From: an uncultured Bacteroidota bacterium
GTDB lineage: Bacteria; Bacteroidota; Bacteroidia; Flavobacteriales; Flavobacteriaceae
DNA: 64,000 bases
Reading direction: 5' to 3'
Assembly: GCA_902512755.1 (NCBI GenBank)
Contig: CABXKB010000001.1
Location: 62,001 to 126,000 of the forward strand
The position numbers and the translations under genes are program-made. Shown piece after piece: positions 19,995 to 27,703 of the stretch. Below the pieces are notes generated by a model. The model was not told where the DNA came from. It did no database searches and saw only the letters and a list, made by a program, of their open reading frames with translations. Each line of letters opens with the position of its first letter. The first letter of the stretch is position 1.

Positions 19995-21067
19995 TGCAAT
20001 ATGCAGTTAATAAAATCGTACAGGTTTTTTTAGCACTTTTTGGTGTTGCAACTCTAGTGTTTTTTCTATTTACTGTTCTCCCTGGTGATCCAGCTCAAAT
20101 GATGTTAGATCAAAATGAAGACAGTAAACTTCTAGAGAAGTTAAAATCAAAATTTGGTTTTGATCTACCAATCTCTAAGCAGTATTTTTATTATCTAAAT
20201 GACCTCTCTCCAATTTCTTATCATTCAAAAGATCCAAATGTCTTTGCGTATTATGATAAATATATTTATGGTGGTTTGAAAATTTTTAGTAACCAGAACC
20301 ATGTTTTATTATTGAAACTCCCATACTTACGCACTTCATATCAAAAAACAGGAAAGCCCATTTCTGAAATATTAAAAGAAACTTTGCCAAACACAGTAAT
20401 ACTTGCTTTTTCATCAATGATGATAGCTGTTCTGTTGGGTATTTCGTTGGGTATTTTATCAACTTTATATAAAGATCATTGGATAGATAGATTCCTTCTA
20501 TTTTTTAGTACTATAGGGATGAGCGTACCTTCCTTTTTTAGTGCAATACTTTTTTCTTGGTTTTTTGGATATTTTCTTAACTCATATACTCAACTTAATA
20601 TGACAGGAAGTTTCTATGAGTTAGATGATTTTGGAGACTCATATCATATTATTTGGAAAAATTTAATTTTACCTTCATTTGTTTTAGGGATTCGTCCGCT
20701 AGCAGTTATTATTCAATTAATTAGAAGTAATTTATTAGACGTTCTTTCTCAGGATTACATTAGAACTGCTTACTCCAAGGGTCTTTCAAAATTTCAAGTA
20801 ATTTTTAGACATGCTTTAAAAAATTCTTTAAACTCAGTAGTAACTGCTGTATCAGGCTGGTTTGCATCTCTTCTAGCTGGAGCGATTTTTGTTGAATATG
20901 TGTTTGGATGGAATGGTCTAGGAAAGGAAATAGTTGAGGCACTTAACCAATTCGACATTCCAGTTGTAATGGGTTCTGTAATTGTTGTTGCCTTTCTCTT
21001 TATTATCATTAATATTGTTGTCGATTTAATATACATCTATTTAGACCCAAGAATAAAAACACTGTAA
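19994..21067 (+). CDS. DppB/OppB-type ABC transporter permease (solitary)
   Basis: This 357-residue inner-membrane permease of the peptide-transporter family has a first membrane helix with the usual FLFTVLPGDPA after it, an unusually long extracytoplasmic section (about residues 45-125), then five more helices with the permease loop QDYIRTAYSKGLSKFQVIFRH (quoted as QDYIRTAYSKGLS, about 252-264) and AGAIFVEYVFGWNGLG. A second permease, ATPases and a binding protein are absent from the surroundings, so it must work with subunits encoded elsewhere. It sits between DUF1599 and tpiA in a tight forward run. Confidence 0.85.
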   Translation: MQYAVNKIVQVFLALFGVATLVFFLFTVLPGDPAQMMLDQNEDSKLLEKLKSKFGFDLPISKQYFYYLNDLSPISYHSKDPNVFAYYDKYIYGGLKIFSNQNHVLLLKLPYLRTSYQKTGKPISEILKETLPNTVILAFSSMMIAVLLGISLGILSTLYKDHWIDRFLLFFSTIGMSVPSFFSAILFSWFFGYFLNSYTQLNMTGSFYELDDFGDSYHIIWKNLILPSFVLGIRPLAVIIQLIRSNLLDVLSQDYIRTAYSKGLSKFQVIFRHALKNSLNSVVTAVSGWFASLLAGAIFVEYVFGWNGLGKEIVEALNQFDIPVVMGSVIVVAFLFIIINIVVDLIYIYLDPRIKTL

Positions 21068-21070
21068 ACA

Positions 21071-21820
21071 ATGAGAGATAAAATTGTAGCTGGAAATTGG
21101 AAAATGAACAATGATCAATACCAGACTAAAGAACTACTAAGTAATTTAAAGTCTTCTAAAATCCCAGATGATGTTCGTGTTATGGTAGCCCCTTCATTTA
21201 CTCAGCTATCTCAAAGCAAAAATTTATTAAATAATACAAATATATCAGTTATTGCTCAAAACATGAATGCGGCTCATTCTGGTGCATATACTGGGGAGAT
21301 TTCTGCCGATATGCTTAAAGGCATTGAGGTGAATACCGTAATTATTGGGCATTCTGAAAGACGATCAATATTTAATGAATCAGATGAAATTCTTAAAGAA
21401 AAAGTAAAGGCTGCTTTGGCTGCTGACATGGAAGTAATCTTTTGTTTTGGAGAAGAACTCCAAGAGCGAAAAACTAATAATCATTATAAAGTGGTAGCTA
21501 ATCAACTCAAAGTTGCACTTTTTGAACTTCCAGAAATAGTATGGAAAAATCTTATTTTAGCTTATGAGCCTGTTTGGGCAATTGGCACTGGAGAAACTGC
21601 AAGTCCCCAACAAGCACAGGAAATGCATGCATACATTCGTAAATTAATAGCACAGAATTACAATCAATCAACAGCTGAAAATTTAGCTATTCTTTATGGA
21701 GGTAGCGTAAAACCTAATAATGCTAAAGAAATATTTTCAGAACAAGATGTTGATGGTGGTTTGATAGGTGGGGCCTCTTTAAAGGCTAATGATTTTATTG
21801 AAATATTCAGTGCCTTTTAA
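21071..21820 (+). CDS. tpiA: triosephosphate isomerase
   Basis: TpiA interconverts dihydroxyacetone phosphate and glyceraldehyde 3-phosphate. The 249-residue barrel enzyme shows GNWKMN with the substrate-binding Asn and Lys, the electrophilic His in VIIGHSERR, the catalytic Glu in LAYEPVWAIGTG, and the phosphate-binding LYGGSVKPNN. It begins 3 bases after the permease stop, and its TAA overlaps the ATG of prmA (TAATG), indicating coupled translation. Confidence 0.97.
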   Translation: MRDKIVAGNWKMNNDQYQTKELLSNLKSSKIPDDVRVMVAPSFTQLSQSKNLLNNTNISVIAQNMNAAHSGAYTGEISADMLKGIEVNTVIIGHSERRSIFNESDEILKEKVKAALAADMEVIFCFGEELQERKTNNHYKVVANQLKVALFELPEIVWKNLILAYEPVWAIGTGETASPQQAQEMHAYIRKLIAQNYNQSTAENLAILYGGSVKPNNAKEIFSEQDVDGGLIGGASLKANDFIEIFSAF

Positions 21821-22656
21821 TGGCACATTCATATATAGTATATTACTTTACCATATTACCTAAAATTCCTTGGAGCGATATATTACTTGCTCAACTAAAT
21901 AGCCTTCCATTTGAAAGTTTTGAATTAACAGATGTTGGTTTTAATGCATTTGTTTCAGAGAAACAGCATAACAGTAATTTTTTAGCGTCAATCCCATTAT
22001 TTAAAAATAATGATGTGAAAATTGATTTTAGATTAGATATAATTGAACCAGTTAATTGGAATGCTAAATGGGAGAATAATTTTAAGCCAATTCATATTGG
22101 AGAGAACTGTGTTATACGTGCAGATTTCCATCCACAGTTAAATAAAAAGTACGAGTTGGTAATTAATCCAAAAATGAGTTTTGGAACTGGACATCATCAA
22201 ACGACTTTTATGATGATGGAATTTGCATTAAATGAGATTGTAGAAGGAAAATCAGTATTGGACATGGGATGTGGTACTGGAGTGCTGGCAATTATTAATT
22301 CAAAAATGGGAGCAAAGAAAATAGATGCTATTGATAATGATCCTTGGTGTATAGAAAATTCTAAAGAAAATGCCCTTCAAAATCAATGTAAAAATATTAA
22401 TGTAATTTTTGGATCTGAAATAATTAATAAAAAGTCTAGTTACGATTTAATTTTCGCGAATATAAATCGTAATGTTTTGTTGGAACAAATTCCAGCTTTT
22501 GCAGAAGCATTAAGTTTAAAAGGAACTATATTGCTTTCAGGTTTTTATAATAAGGATACACCTATATTAAGAGAAAGGGCAGGTGAGTTTGATCTTAAAA
22601 TTGTTGAAGAAAAACAAAAAGACAAATGGTCTGCCTTAAAGTTTAAATATGAGTAA
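21820..22656 (+). CDS. prmA: ribosomal protein L11 methyltransferase
   Basis: PrmA trimethylates ribosomal protein L11. The 278-residue protein has an N-terminal substrate-recognition domain with LNWNAKWENNF-type sequence (here EPVNWNAKWENNFKPI, about residues 85-100), and an S-adenosylmethionine fold with MSFGTGHHQTT and VLDMGCGTGVLAI (about 145-157), followed by the NxNRNVL motif FANINRNVLLEQIP. Its 3' end overlaps clpS by 8 bases. Confidence 0.93.
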   Translation: MAHSYIVYYFTILPKIPWSDILLAQLNSLPFESFELTDVGFNAFVSEKQHNSNFLASIPLFKNNDVKIDFRLDIIEPVNWNAKWENNFKPIHIGENCVIRADFHPQLNKKYELVINPKMSFGTGHHQTTFMMMEFALNEIVEGKSVLDMGCGTGVLAIINSKMGAKKIDAIDNDPWCIENSKENALQNQCKNINVIFGSEIINKKSSYDLIFANINRNVLLEQIPAFAEALSLKGTILLSGFYNKDTPILRERAGEFDLKIVEEKQKDKWSALKFKYE

Positions 22657-22933
22657 AGAAAACCCCAAAATTGTTCCACAAGAGATTGAGAAGATTGAAA
22701 CGCTAGAAAAAAAGGAACATGAAATCATTCTTTTCAACGATGATGTGAATACTTTTGATCATGTCATTGAATGTTTAGTGAAAATTTGTAATCATTCTTA
22801 TATTCAGGCTGAGCAATGTGCATTTATAGTTCACTATTCAGGAAAATGCATTGTTAAAACAGGACCCTTAGAAGAACTTATTCCTATATGCAATGAGCTT
22901 TTGAAAGAAGGTCTGAGTGCTGAAGTAGTGTAA
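22649..22933 (+). CDS. clpS: ATP-dependent Clp protease adaptor ClpS
   Basis: ClpS delivers N-degron substrates to the ClpAP-type protease. The 94-residue protein has the N-end-rule binding core LFNDDVNTFDHVIECLVKIC (residues about 28-47) and the His-containing AEQCAFIVHYSGKCIVKTG. Length and order match the family. It overlaps the prmA 3' end by 8 bases and ends the tightly packed run that starts at DUF1599. Confidence 0.92.
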   Translation: MSKENPKIVPQEIEKIETLEKKEHEIILFNDDVNTFDHVIECLVKICNHSYIQAEQCAFIVHYSGKCIVKTGPLEELIPICNELLKEGLSAEVV

Positions 22934-22990
22934 CTAAATACTAATTTTTTTCTTTGACTTAAATCATCGATCTTTGCAAAAAAAGGTAAA

Positions 22991-23542
22991 ATGAAATTCA
23001 GAATTTTAATACTAATTACATTTATGGTTAAAATCTTCGGAGTACAAGGACAAAATGACACCAATAAAACAATTTATCAATTTAAAGTTGCCAATCTCGA
23101 GGGGGATGAATTTGACTTTAATACTCTAAAGGGAAAAAAAATTATGATTGTAAATACTGCATCTAAATGTGGGTTGACTCCTCAATACAAGAAGTTGCAG
23201 GAATTGTATGAAAAATATGGAAATGAAAATTTTGAAATTGTTGGTTTTCCAGCAAATAACTTTTTATTTCAAGAATCAGGAACTGATGAGGAAATTGCTG
23301 CATTCTGTGAAAAAAATTATGGGGTAACTTTTCCAATGATGAGTAAAATTTCGGTAAAAGGTAGTAGTATGCATCCTATTTACAAATTTTTAACTCAAGA
23401 AGCCAAAAATGGAGTAATAAGTTCCAGTGTTTCTTGGAATTTCCAAAAATATCTTATTAATACTGATGGACAGTTAGCCAGAGTGGTATCTCCAAGGACA
23501 CAACCAGATGATCCTAAAGTGATTTCATGGATTGAAAATTAA
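22991..23542 (+). CDS. exported glutathione-peroxidase-family thiol peroxidase
   Basis: This 183-residue member of the GPx family has an N-terminal signal peptide (residues 1-21, hydrophobic LILITFMVKIF, then GVQGQND), so it acts in the periplasm. The peroxidatic Cys is in VNTASKCGLTPQY (about residue 57), the conserved Gln region is FPANNFLFQESGTDEEI and the Trp is in VSWNFQKYLI. Flavobacteria with bacillithiol genes such as bshB1 generally lack glutathione, so the reductant is more likely thioredoxin. The PLP-enzyme ATG follows the stop directly, so the genes are coupled. Confidence 0.88.
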   Translation: MKFRILILITFMVKIFGVQGQNDTNKTIYQFKVANLEGDEFDFNTLKGKKIMIVNTASKCGLTPQYKKLQELYEKYGNENFEIVGFPANNFLFQESGTDEEIAAFCEKNYGVTFPMMSKISVKGSSMHPIYKFLTQEAKNGVISSSVSWNFQKYLINTDGQLARVVSPRTQPDDPKVISWIEN

Positions 23543-24691
23543 ATGAAAAACCCTCAAAATTTTAAAACACTTTGTGTACATGCGGGAGAGCTAAAGGATG
23601 AAAAATTTGGTGGAGCAATTTCCCCCTTATATATGTCATCTTCTTATGCCTTTAATAATGTTGAAATAAATCAATATCCAAGATATTTTAACACCCCAAA
23701 TCAAAGAGGAGTCTCAGAAAAAATAGCTGCTTTAGAAGGAGCGGATGCTGGCCTAATATTTGGCTCGGGTATGGCTGCAATAAGCACTACATTACTATCT
23801 CATCTTAACAGTGGTGATCACGTGATCTTCCAAGATGATCTTTATGGCGGTACAAGAAATTTTATTCAATATGAATTCCCTAGGTATGGTATTGAATTCA
23901 GCTTTACTTCAGGAATTAAAACTGCTGATTTTGATCGTGAAATCAAGGATAATACTAAAGGAATCTACATTGAAACCCCTAGTAATCCATCACTTAAAAT
24001 TATAGATATTAAATCTGTTAGCAATCTTGCAAAAAAAGCAGGAATATGGACCATGATTGACAATACTTTTGCAAGTCCAGTTAATCAAAATCCTATTTCT
24101 ATGGGCATTGACATTGTAATTCACAGTGCTACAAAATATTTAGGTGGACATAGTGATATTTGTGCAGGAGCTGTTCTTGGAACCAAAAGCACCATTGAAA
24201 AAGTGTTTAGTTCTGCAAAAAATCTAGGAGGAAGTTTGAGTGAATATACAGTTTGGCTCCTTGAAAGGAGTATAAAAACACTTTATATTCGTGTTCAAGC
24301 TCAAAACACAAATGCAAAGTTAATTGCAGATTTTTTAGAAAATGAAAGTTGGGTAGAAAGAGTTTATTATCCTGGACTTAAAAGTCATCCTAATCATAAT
24401 ATTGCTAAAATGCAAATGAAAGGTTTTGGAGGAATGTTGTCTTTTGATATAATTCCAGAAATAGATTCCAAAAAGTTTTTACTTGGTTTAGATTTAATTA
24501 AACCAACAATGAGCTTAGCTGGGATTGAGAGTTCTGCTCTAAGCCCCCAGCTTACATCTCATGCTTTATTAACAGAAAAAGAGCGTATCTCTCAAGGTAT
24601 TAGCTCTCAAATGGTCAGATTTTCAGCAGGAATAGAATCCATTGAAGACTTGAAAAGCGATTTACTTCAATCATTAAAAAATCAAATCTAA
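23543..24691 (+). CDS. cystathionine gamma-synthase/lyase family PLP enzyme
   Basis: This 382-residue trans-sulfuration enzyme of the Cys/Met metabolism PLP family has the PLP-phosphate loop in LIFGSGMAAIS, IDNTFASPVNQNP with the PLP-pyridine Asp, and the Schiff-base lysine in VIHSATKYLGGHSD (about residue 200). The C-terminal SLAGIESSALSPQLTSHALL is typical of cystathionine gamma-lyase/beta-lyase-like members. Which of the synthase, lyase or methionine gamma-lyase reactions it catalyses cannot be decided by eye. Cysteine supply would fit the adjacent bacillithiol gene bshB1, whose ATG overlaps its stop by one base. Confidence 0.88.
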   Translation: MKNPQNFKTLCVHAGELKDEKFGGAISPLYMSSSYAFNNVEINQYPRYFNTPNQRGVSEKIAALEGADAGLIFGSGMAAISTTLLSHLNSGDHVIFQDDLYGGTRNFIQYEFPRYGIEFSFTSGIKTADFDREIKDNTKGIYIETPSNPSLKIIDIKSVSNLAKKAGIWTMIDNTFASPVNQNPISMGIDIVIHSATKYLGGHSDICAGAVLGTKSTIEKVFSSAKNLGGSLSEYTVWLLERSIKTLYIRVQAQNTNAKLIADFLENESWVERVYYPGLKSHPNHNIAKMQMKGFGGMLSFDIIPEIDSKKFLLGLDLIKPTMSLAGIESSALSPQLTSHALLTEKERISQGISSQMVRFSAGIESIEDLKSDLLQSLKNQI

Positions 24692-25416
24692 TGAAAATTG
24701 ATATTCTAGCTTTTGGATCTCACCCAGATGATGTTGAATTAGGAAGTGCAGGAACGATAGCGAAATCTATATCCCAAGGCAAGTCAGTAATAATTATTGA
24801 TCTTACTCAGGGTGAATTAGGAACCCGAGGGAATATAGATATAAGAAAAAGTGAGGCCTCTACTGCTGCTTCTATTTTAGGTGTTGTAAAACGTGAAAAC
24901 TTAAAATTTAAAGATGGCTTTTTTGTGAATGACGAAAATCATCAGCGTTTAGTTATAAAAAAAATTAGAGAGTATCGTCCAGAAATTGTTATATGTAATG
25001 CTATTGAAGATCGTCATATCGATCATTGTAAGGGAAATAGTTTGGTTAATGATGCTTGCTTCTTAAGTGGACTTACAAAAATAGAGACTAAAGACTCTAA
25101 CGATAAACATCAAGATGCTTGGCGGCCAAAAATTGTTTTGGAATACATCCAATGGAATGATGTTAAGCCTGACATAATAATAGATGTTAGTGGCTACATA
25201 GATATAAAAATGAAAGCTGTTAATGCATACTCAAGCCAGTTTTTTGACCCAAATTCAGTTGAAGATAATACCCCTATAAGCAGCAAAAATTTTTATGATA
25301 GTGTTTCGTATCGAGCTAAAAATTTTGGCCGACTAATTGGAACTCAAGCAGGGGAGGGATTTACTTCTCGTCAACCAATTTCAATTGATAATTTAGATGC
25401 TTTAATCTACTTTTGA
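24691..25416 (+). CDS. bshB1: bacillithiol biosynthesis deacetylase BshB1
   Basis: BshB1 removes the acetyl group from GlcNAc-malate to give GlcN-malate in bacillithiol synthesis. The 241-residue LmbE/PIG-L-fold protein has the zinc motif AFGSHPDDVELG (residues about 7-18) with the third ligand in DRHIDHCKG (about 111-119), plus LTQGELGTRG and the C-terminal YGSRIGT-like NFGRLIGTQAGEGF. It overlaps the preceding PLP-enzyme gene by 1 base, and its TGA overlaps the start of the next oxidoreductase gene, so the three are translated together. Confidence 0.9.
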   Translation: MKIDILAFGSHPDDVELGSAGTIAKSISQGKSVIIIDLTQGELGTRGNIDIRKSEASTAASILGVVKRENLKFKDGFFVNDENHQRLVIKKIREYRPEIVICNAIEDRHIDHCKGNSLVNDACFLSGLTKIETKDSNDKHQDAWRPKIVLEYIQWNDVKPDIIIDVSGYIDIKMKAVNAYSSQFFDPNSVEDNTPISSKNFYDSVSYRAKNFGRLIGTQAGEGFTSRQPISIDNLDALIYF

Positions 25417-26396
25417 TGTCTAATGTAATCAAATGGGGAATTTTAGGGCTTGGAAAAATTGCACATAAATTTGCTTCTGATTTAATTTTAGTTAAAGATT
25501 GTGAGCTTGTAGCAGTAGCATCATCAAACTATGATCGCGCTAAAGTCTTTGCAAATAAATTTGGAGTAAAAACTTGTCATATAGGCTATGATGATCTTTA
25601 TAAAGATAAATCAGTTGAAATTATTTATATAGCTTCTTTGAACCATAATCATTACAGACATGCAATTGAATCAATGAAGCATGGAAAAGCTATTTTATGC
25701 GAGAAGCCATTAGCTATTAATCATCATCAAGTAGAAGAAATGATTAAATCTGCCAAAAAGCATAAGGTTTTTTTAATGGAAGCACTTTGGACTAGATTTA
25801 ATCCAGCTTTCGAACAATTGCTTCGATGGATTGATCAGGGTGCAATAGGTAAGTTAAGGTACATAAATGCCACTTTTAGTTTTAATGGTTTGGATAAAGA
25901 TATAGACTCTCGTCTCTTTAATCCTGAGAAAGGAGGAGGGAGCTTATTGGATATTGGAATTTATCCTTTATTTCTTGCCCTCATAATTATGGGTAATCCA
26001 AACACTATTAAAGCCTCAGCAGTTTTATCTGATACGGGGGTTGATGAGCAAATAGGAATGTTATTGACTTATGATCAGTCGCAAGCTATTTTATATTCGA
26101 GTTACACTCATCACGAGGATATGCGTGCAAGAATTTGTGGTGAACAAGGTGAATTATACTTAAATTCACGTTGGCATGAGTCTCCCAAACTTAAACTTGT
26201 GAAAGATGGAAAATCAATTGATAAAACTTTTGATTTTATAGGTAAAGGATATAGTTATGAGATTCTAGAAGCAAATCGATGTCTACGAAATAAAGACACA
26301 GAATCTTCTAAATGGCCCTTGAAAAATAGTCTAGACTTAGTAAATCTAATGGATAAAGTCAGAATACAGACTGGAATTATATATCCCATGGATTAA
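25416..26396 (+). CDS. Gfo/Idh/MocA-family NAD(P)-dependent oxidoreductase
   Basis: This 326-residue oxidoreductase has an N-terminal Rossmann fold (KWGILGLGKIAHKFASDL, residues about 5-22) and the family signature CEKPLAINHHQ (about 95-105) with the catalytic-site Lys. The second half is the alpha/beta sugar-binding domain with GGGSLLDIGIYP. Relatives act on sugars, inositols or dihydrodiols, so the substrate is open. The ATG at 25416 overlaps the bshB1 TGA. It closes the forward gene run before tRNA-His. Confidence 0.85.
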   Translation: MSNVIKWGILGLGKIAHKFASDLILVKDCELVAVASSNYDRAKVFANKFGVKTCHIGYDDLYKDKSVEIIYIASLNHNHYRHAIESMKHGKAILCEKPLAINHHQVEEMIKSAKKHKVFLMEALWTRFNPAFEQLLRWIDQGAIGKLRYINATFSFNGLDKDIDSRLFNPEKGGGSLLDIGIYPLFLALIIMGNPNTIKASAVLSDTGVDEQIGMLLTYDQSQAILYSSYTHHEDMRARICGEQGELYLNSRWHESPKLKLVKDGKSIDKTFDFIGKGYSYEILEANRCLRNKDTESSKWPLKNSLDLVNLMDKVRIQTGIIYPMD

Positions 26397-26419
26397 GAAA
26401 TAAGAGAAGCGTAAAACAC

Positions 26420-26449
26420 TTGTTTGCTATCAAAAAACATTTAAATTTG
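26420..26449 (+). promoter_or_regulatory. tRNA-His promoter
   Basis: TTG at 26420-26422, a 19-base spacer and TAAATTTG at 26442-26449 match the Bacteroidota promoter. The tRNA 5' end follows 10 bases later, as expected for a stable RNA. Confidence 0.65.
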
Positions 26450-26459
26450 CAGATCTAAT

Positions 26460-26534
26460 GGTGGTTGTAGCTCAGTTGGTTAGAGCGCCTGATTGTGGTT
26501 CAGGAGGTCGTCGGTTCGAGACCGATCTTCCACC
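26460..26534 (+). tRNA. tRNA-His (GTG) with two mismatches in the acceptor stem
   Basis: The cloverleaf has a G at -1 (26460) facing C73 (26534), a D stem GCTC/GAGC, the anticodon stem CCTGA/TCAGG with loop TTGTGGT (anticodon GTG) and a T arm GTCGG-TTCGAGA-CCGAT. The acceptor 5' strand GTGGTTG faces CTTCCAC. Pairs 1-4 and 7 form, but 5-68 and 6-67 are T-T mismatches; the fully paired 3' strand would be CAACCAC. The G-1/C73 identity element argues that it was a genuine tRNA-His. An accessory region begins right after it. Confidence 0.85.
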
Positions 26535-26548
26535 CTCACTAAACAAAG

Positions 26549-26576
26549 GAGTTAACCTAAAGTTAACTCTTTTTTT
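26549..26576 (+). terminator. terminator after tRNA-His
   Basis: GAGTTAAC at 26549-26556 pairs with GTTAACTC at 26562-26569 around the loop CTAAA, followed by seven T residues. Confidence 0.85.
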
Positions 26577-26579
26577 ATT

Positions 26580-26600
26580 GCCAGGAAATAGACAGTTAAA
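26580..26600 (+). repeat. 21-bp direct repeat, copy 1
   Basis: GCCAGGAAATAGACAGTTAA plus a final A. The second copy at 26633-26653 differs in one base. The copies start 53 bp apart directly behind the tRNA-His terminator. No protein-coding frame of note covers them. Confidence 0.7.
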
Positions 26601-26632
26601 GATAACAAAAAGAGCCTAAATAGATGTTTTCT

Positions 26633-26653
26633 GCCAGTAAATAGACAGTTAAA
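26633..26653 (+). repeat. 21-bp direct repeat, copy 2
   Basis: GCCAGTAAATAGACAGTTAA plus a final A, identical to the copy at 26580-26600 except for G to T at the sixth base. The rest of the stretch up to 26765 shows no gene. Confidence 0.7.
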
Positions 26654-26765
26654 TCCCCAAAAAATTCCAATCTAAAACTTTCAAATAAGACCCCCATCCC
26701 TAAAAATAAATCCACTTTTATTTTGAGACTAGTGCTGATATAATCGTATATAATCTAAACCATCT

Positions 26766-26819
26766 GCATATCCTCTTCATTAAGTTCAGGAAGAAAAACA
26801 CGGAGTAGAGATATTGTAG
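26766..26819 (+). repeat. island repeat, copy A (54 bp)
   Basis: This is the first of four copies of a sequence whose core reads AAACACGGAGTAGAGATATT. Copy A matches copy B (27608-27661) at 52 of 54 positions. It lies 13 bases beyond the 3' end of the minus-strand DUF218 gene, so unlike copies B, C and D it does not precede a gene in its own direction. Confidence 0.85.
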
Positions 26820-26831
26820 TTTTTAGGTATA

Positions 26832-27566
26832 TTAAATTCTATAATATAATCGTCCTAAAACTTCTCTTAATGCTATTTCGGTTTTTCTTAAACCCCCTGA
26901 ACTTGCTATAAAATCTATAAAGTTCCAACTTAATTTTGGCGGGGTTTTAAAATCAACTTTGTAAGGAATTACAATATGCCCTTGTTTTTCAAATAGTGAT
27001 TTTGCTCTACTCATATGAAACGCAGAAGTAACGAGAATAATAGTTCTTTTATTTCCAATTAAATCTGTTACTGCATATGATTCATCAGATGTATTTAATA
27101 CTTCTTTTGTAATTAAAATATCCTCTTTTTTAACGCCGAACCTTATAGCATATTCCTTTAAAATATCGCCTTCAGATGTTTTTGTCTTGTTGTATGGAGA
27201 TTTTCCTCCTGTGAAAATAATTATATTTGATTTATTAAAATTATAAAGTTCAATACCTTTAAAAAATCTGTCAGTATCCCCCCATTCTATCTTATAATCA
27301 TTCTCAAATTCATTTATTCTCATTATCCCACTTAATACGACAATTGCATCAGCTTTATTTTGATTTTCAAACTTTCCGAATTCATACTCACCCTCAACTT
27401 GTTTCATTATGAGATTTGAAAAAATAGGTGTTGATACAACATAAAATAAAAAAAGAGAGTAATAAGTTAATTTCTTGAAACCCTTGAAAGTGCTGAAAAG
27501 AATTATTAAAATAAATACCATTATAGGCATTACAAAAAGGGGAAGTATTTTGTGAAGAAATATCAT
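26832..27566 (-). CDS. YdcF/SanA-like DUF218 membrane protein
   Basis: This 244-residue protein has two N-terminal membrane helices (about 7-26 and 31-51) followed by a DUF218 domain facing the periplasm. Domain hallmarks are KADAIVVLSG (about 81-90), GDTDRFFKGIELYN, IIIFTGGKSPYN, the acidic TSEGDILKEYA, NTSDESYAV and VTSAFHMSRAKSLFEKQG with the conserved Ser/His-Arg pattern. Relatives such as SanA and ElyC act in envelope integrity and lipid-carrier homeostasis, but the activity is not defined. It stands alone between repeat copies A and B and is the first gene of the accessory stretch. Confidence 0.82.
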   Translation of the reverse strand: MIFLHKILPLFVMPIMVFILIILFSTFKGFKKLTYYSLFLFYVVSTPIFSNLIMKQVEGEYEFGKFENQNKADAIVVLSGIMRINEFENDYKIEWGDTDRFFKGIELYNFNKSNIIIFTGGKSPYNKTKTSEGDILKEYAIRFGVKKEDILITKEVLNTSDESYAVTDLIGNKRTIILVTSAFHMSRAKSLFEKQGHIVIPYKVDFKTPPKLSWNFIDFIASSGGLRKTEIALREVLGRLYYRI

Positions 27567-27607
27567 AACGTTTTTTGACCTAAATTAAATAAATAATTAT
27601 ATCAATA

Positions 27608-27661
27608 GCATATCCCCTTCATTAAGTTAAGGAAGAAAAACACGGAGTAGAGATATTGTAG
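27608..27661 (+). repeat. island repeat, copy B
   Basis: This 54-bp copy differs from copy A at two positions. It precedes the secreted-protein gene at 27704 and runs into a weak -7 box TATATTAG at 27669-27676, so it may contribute to a promoter or regulator site. Confidence 0.85.
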
Positions 27662-27703
27662 AGTTTTTTATATTAGCAACTTATTAATCATAAATCAATT
27701 AAA

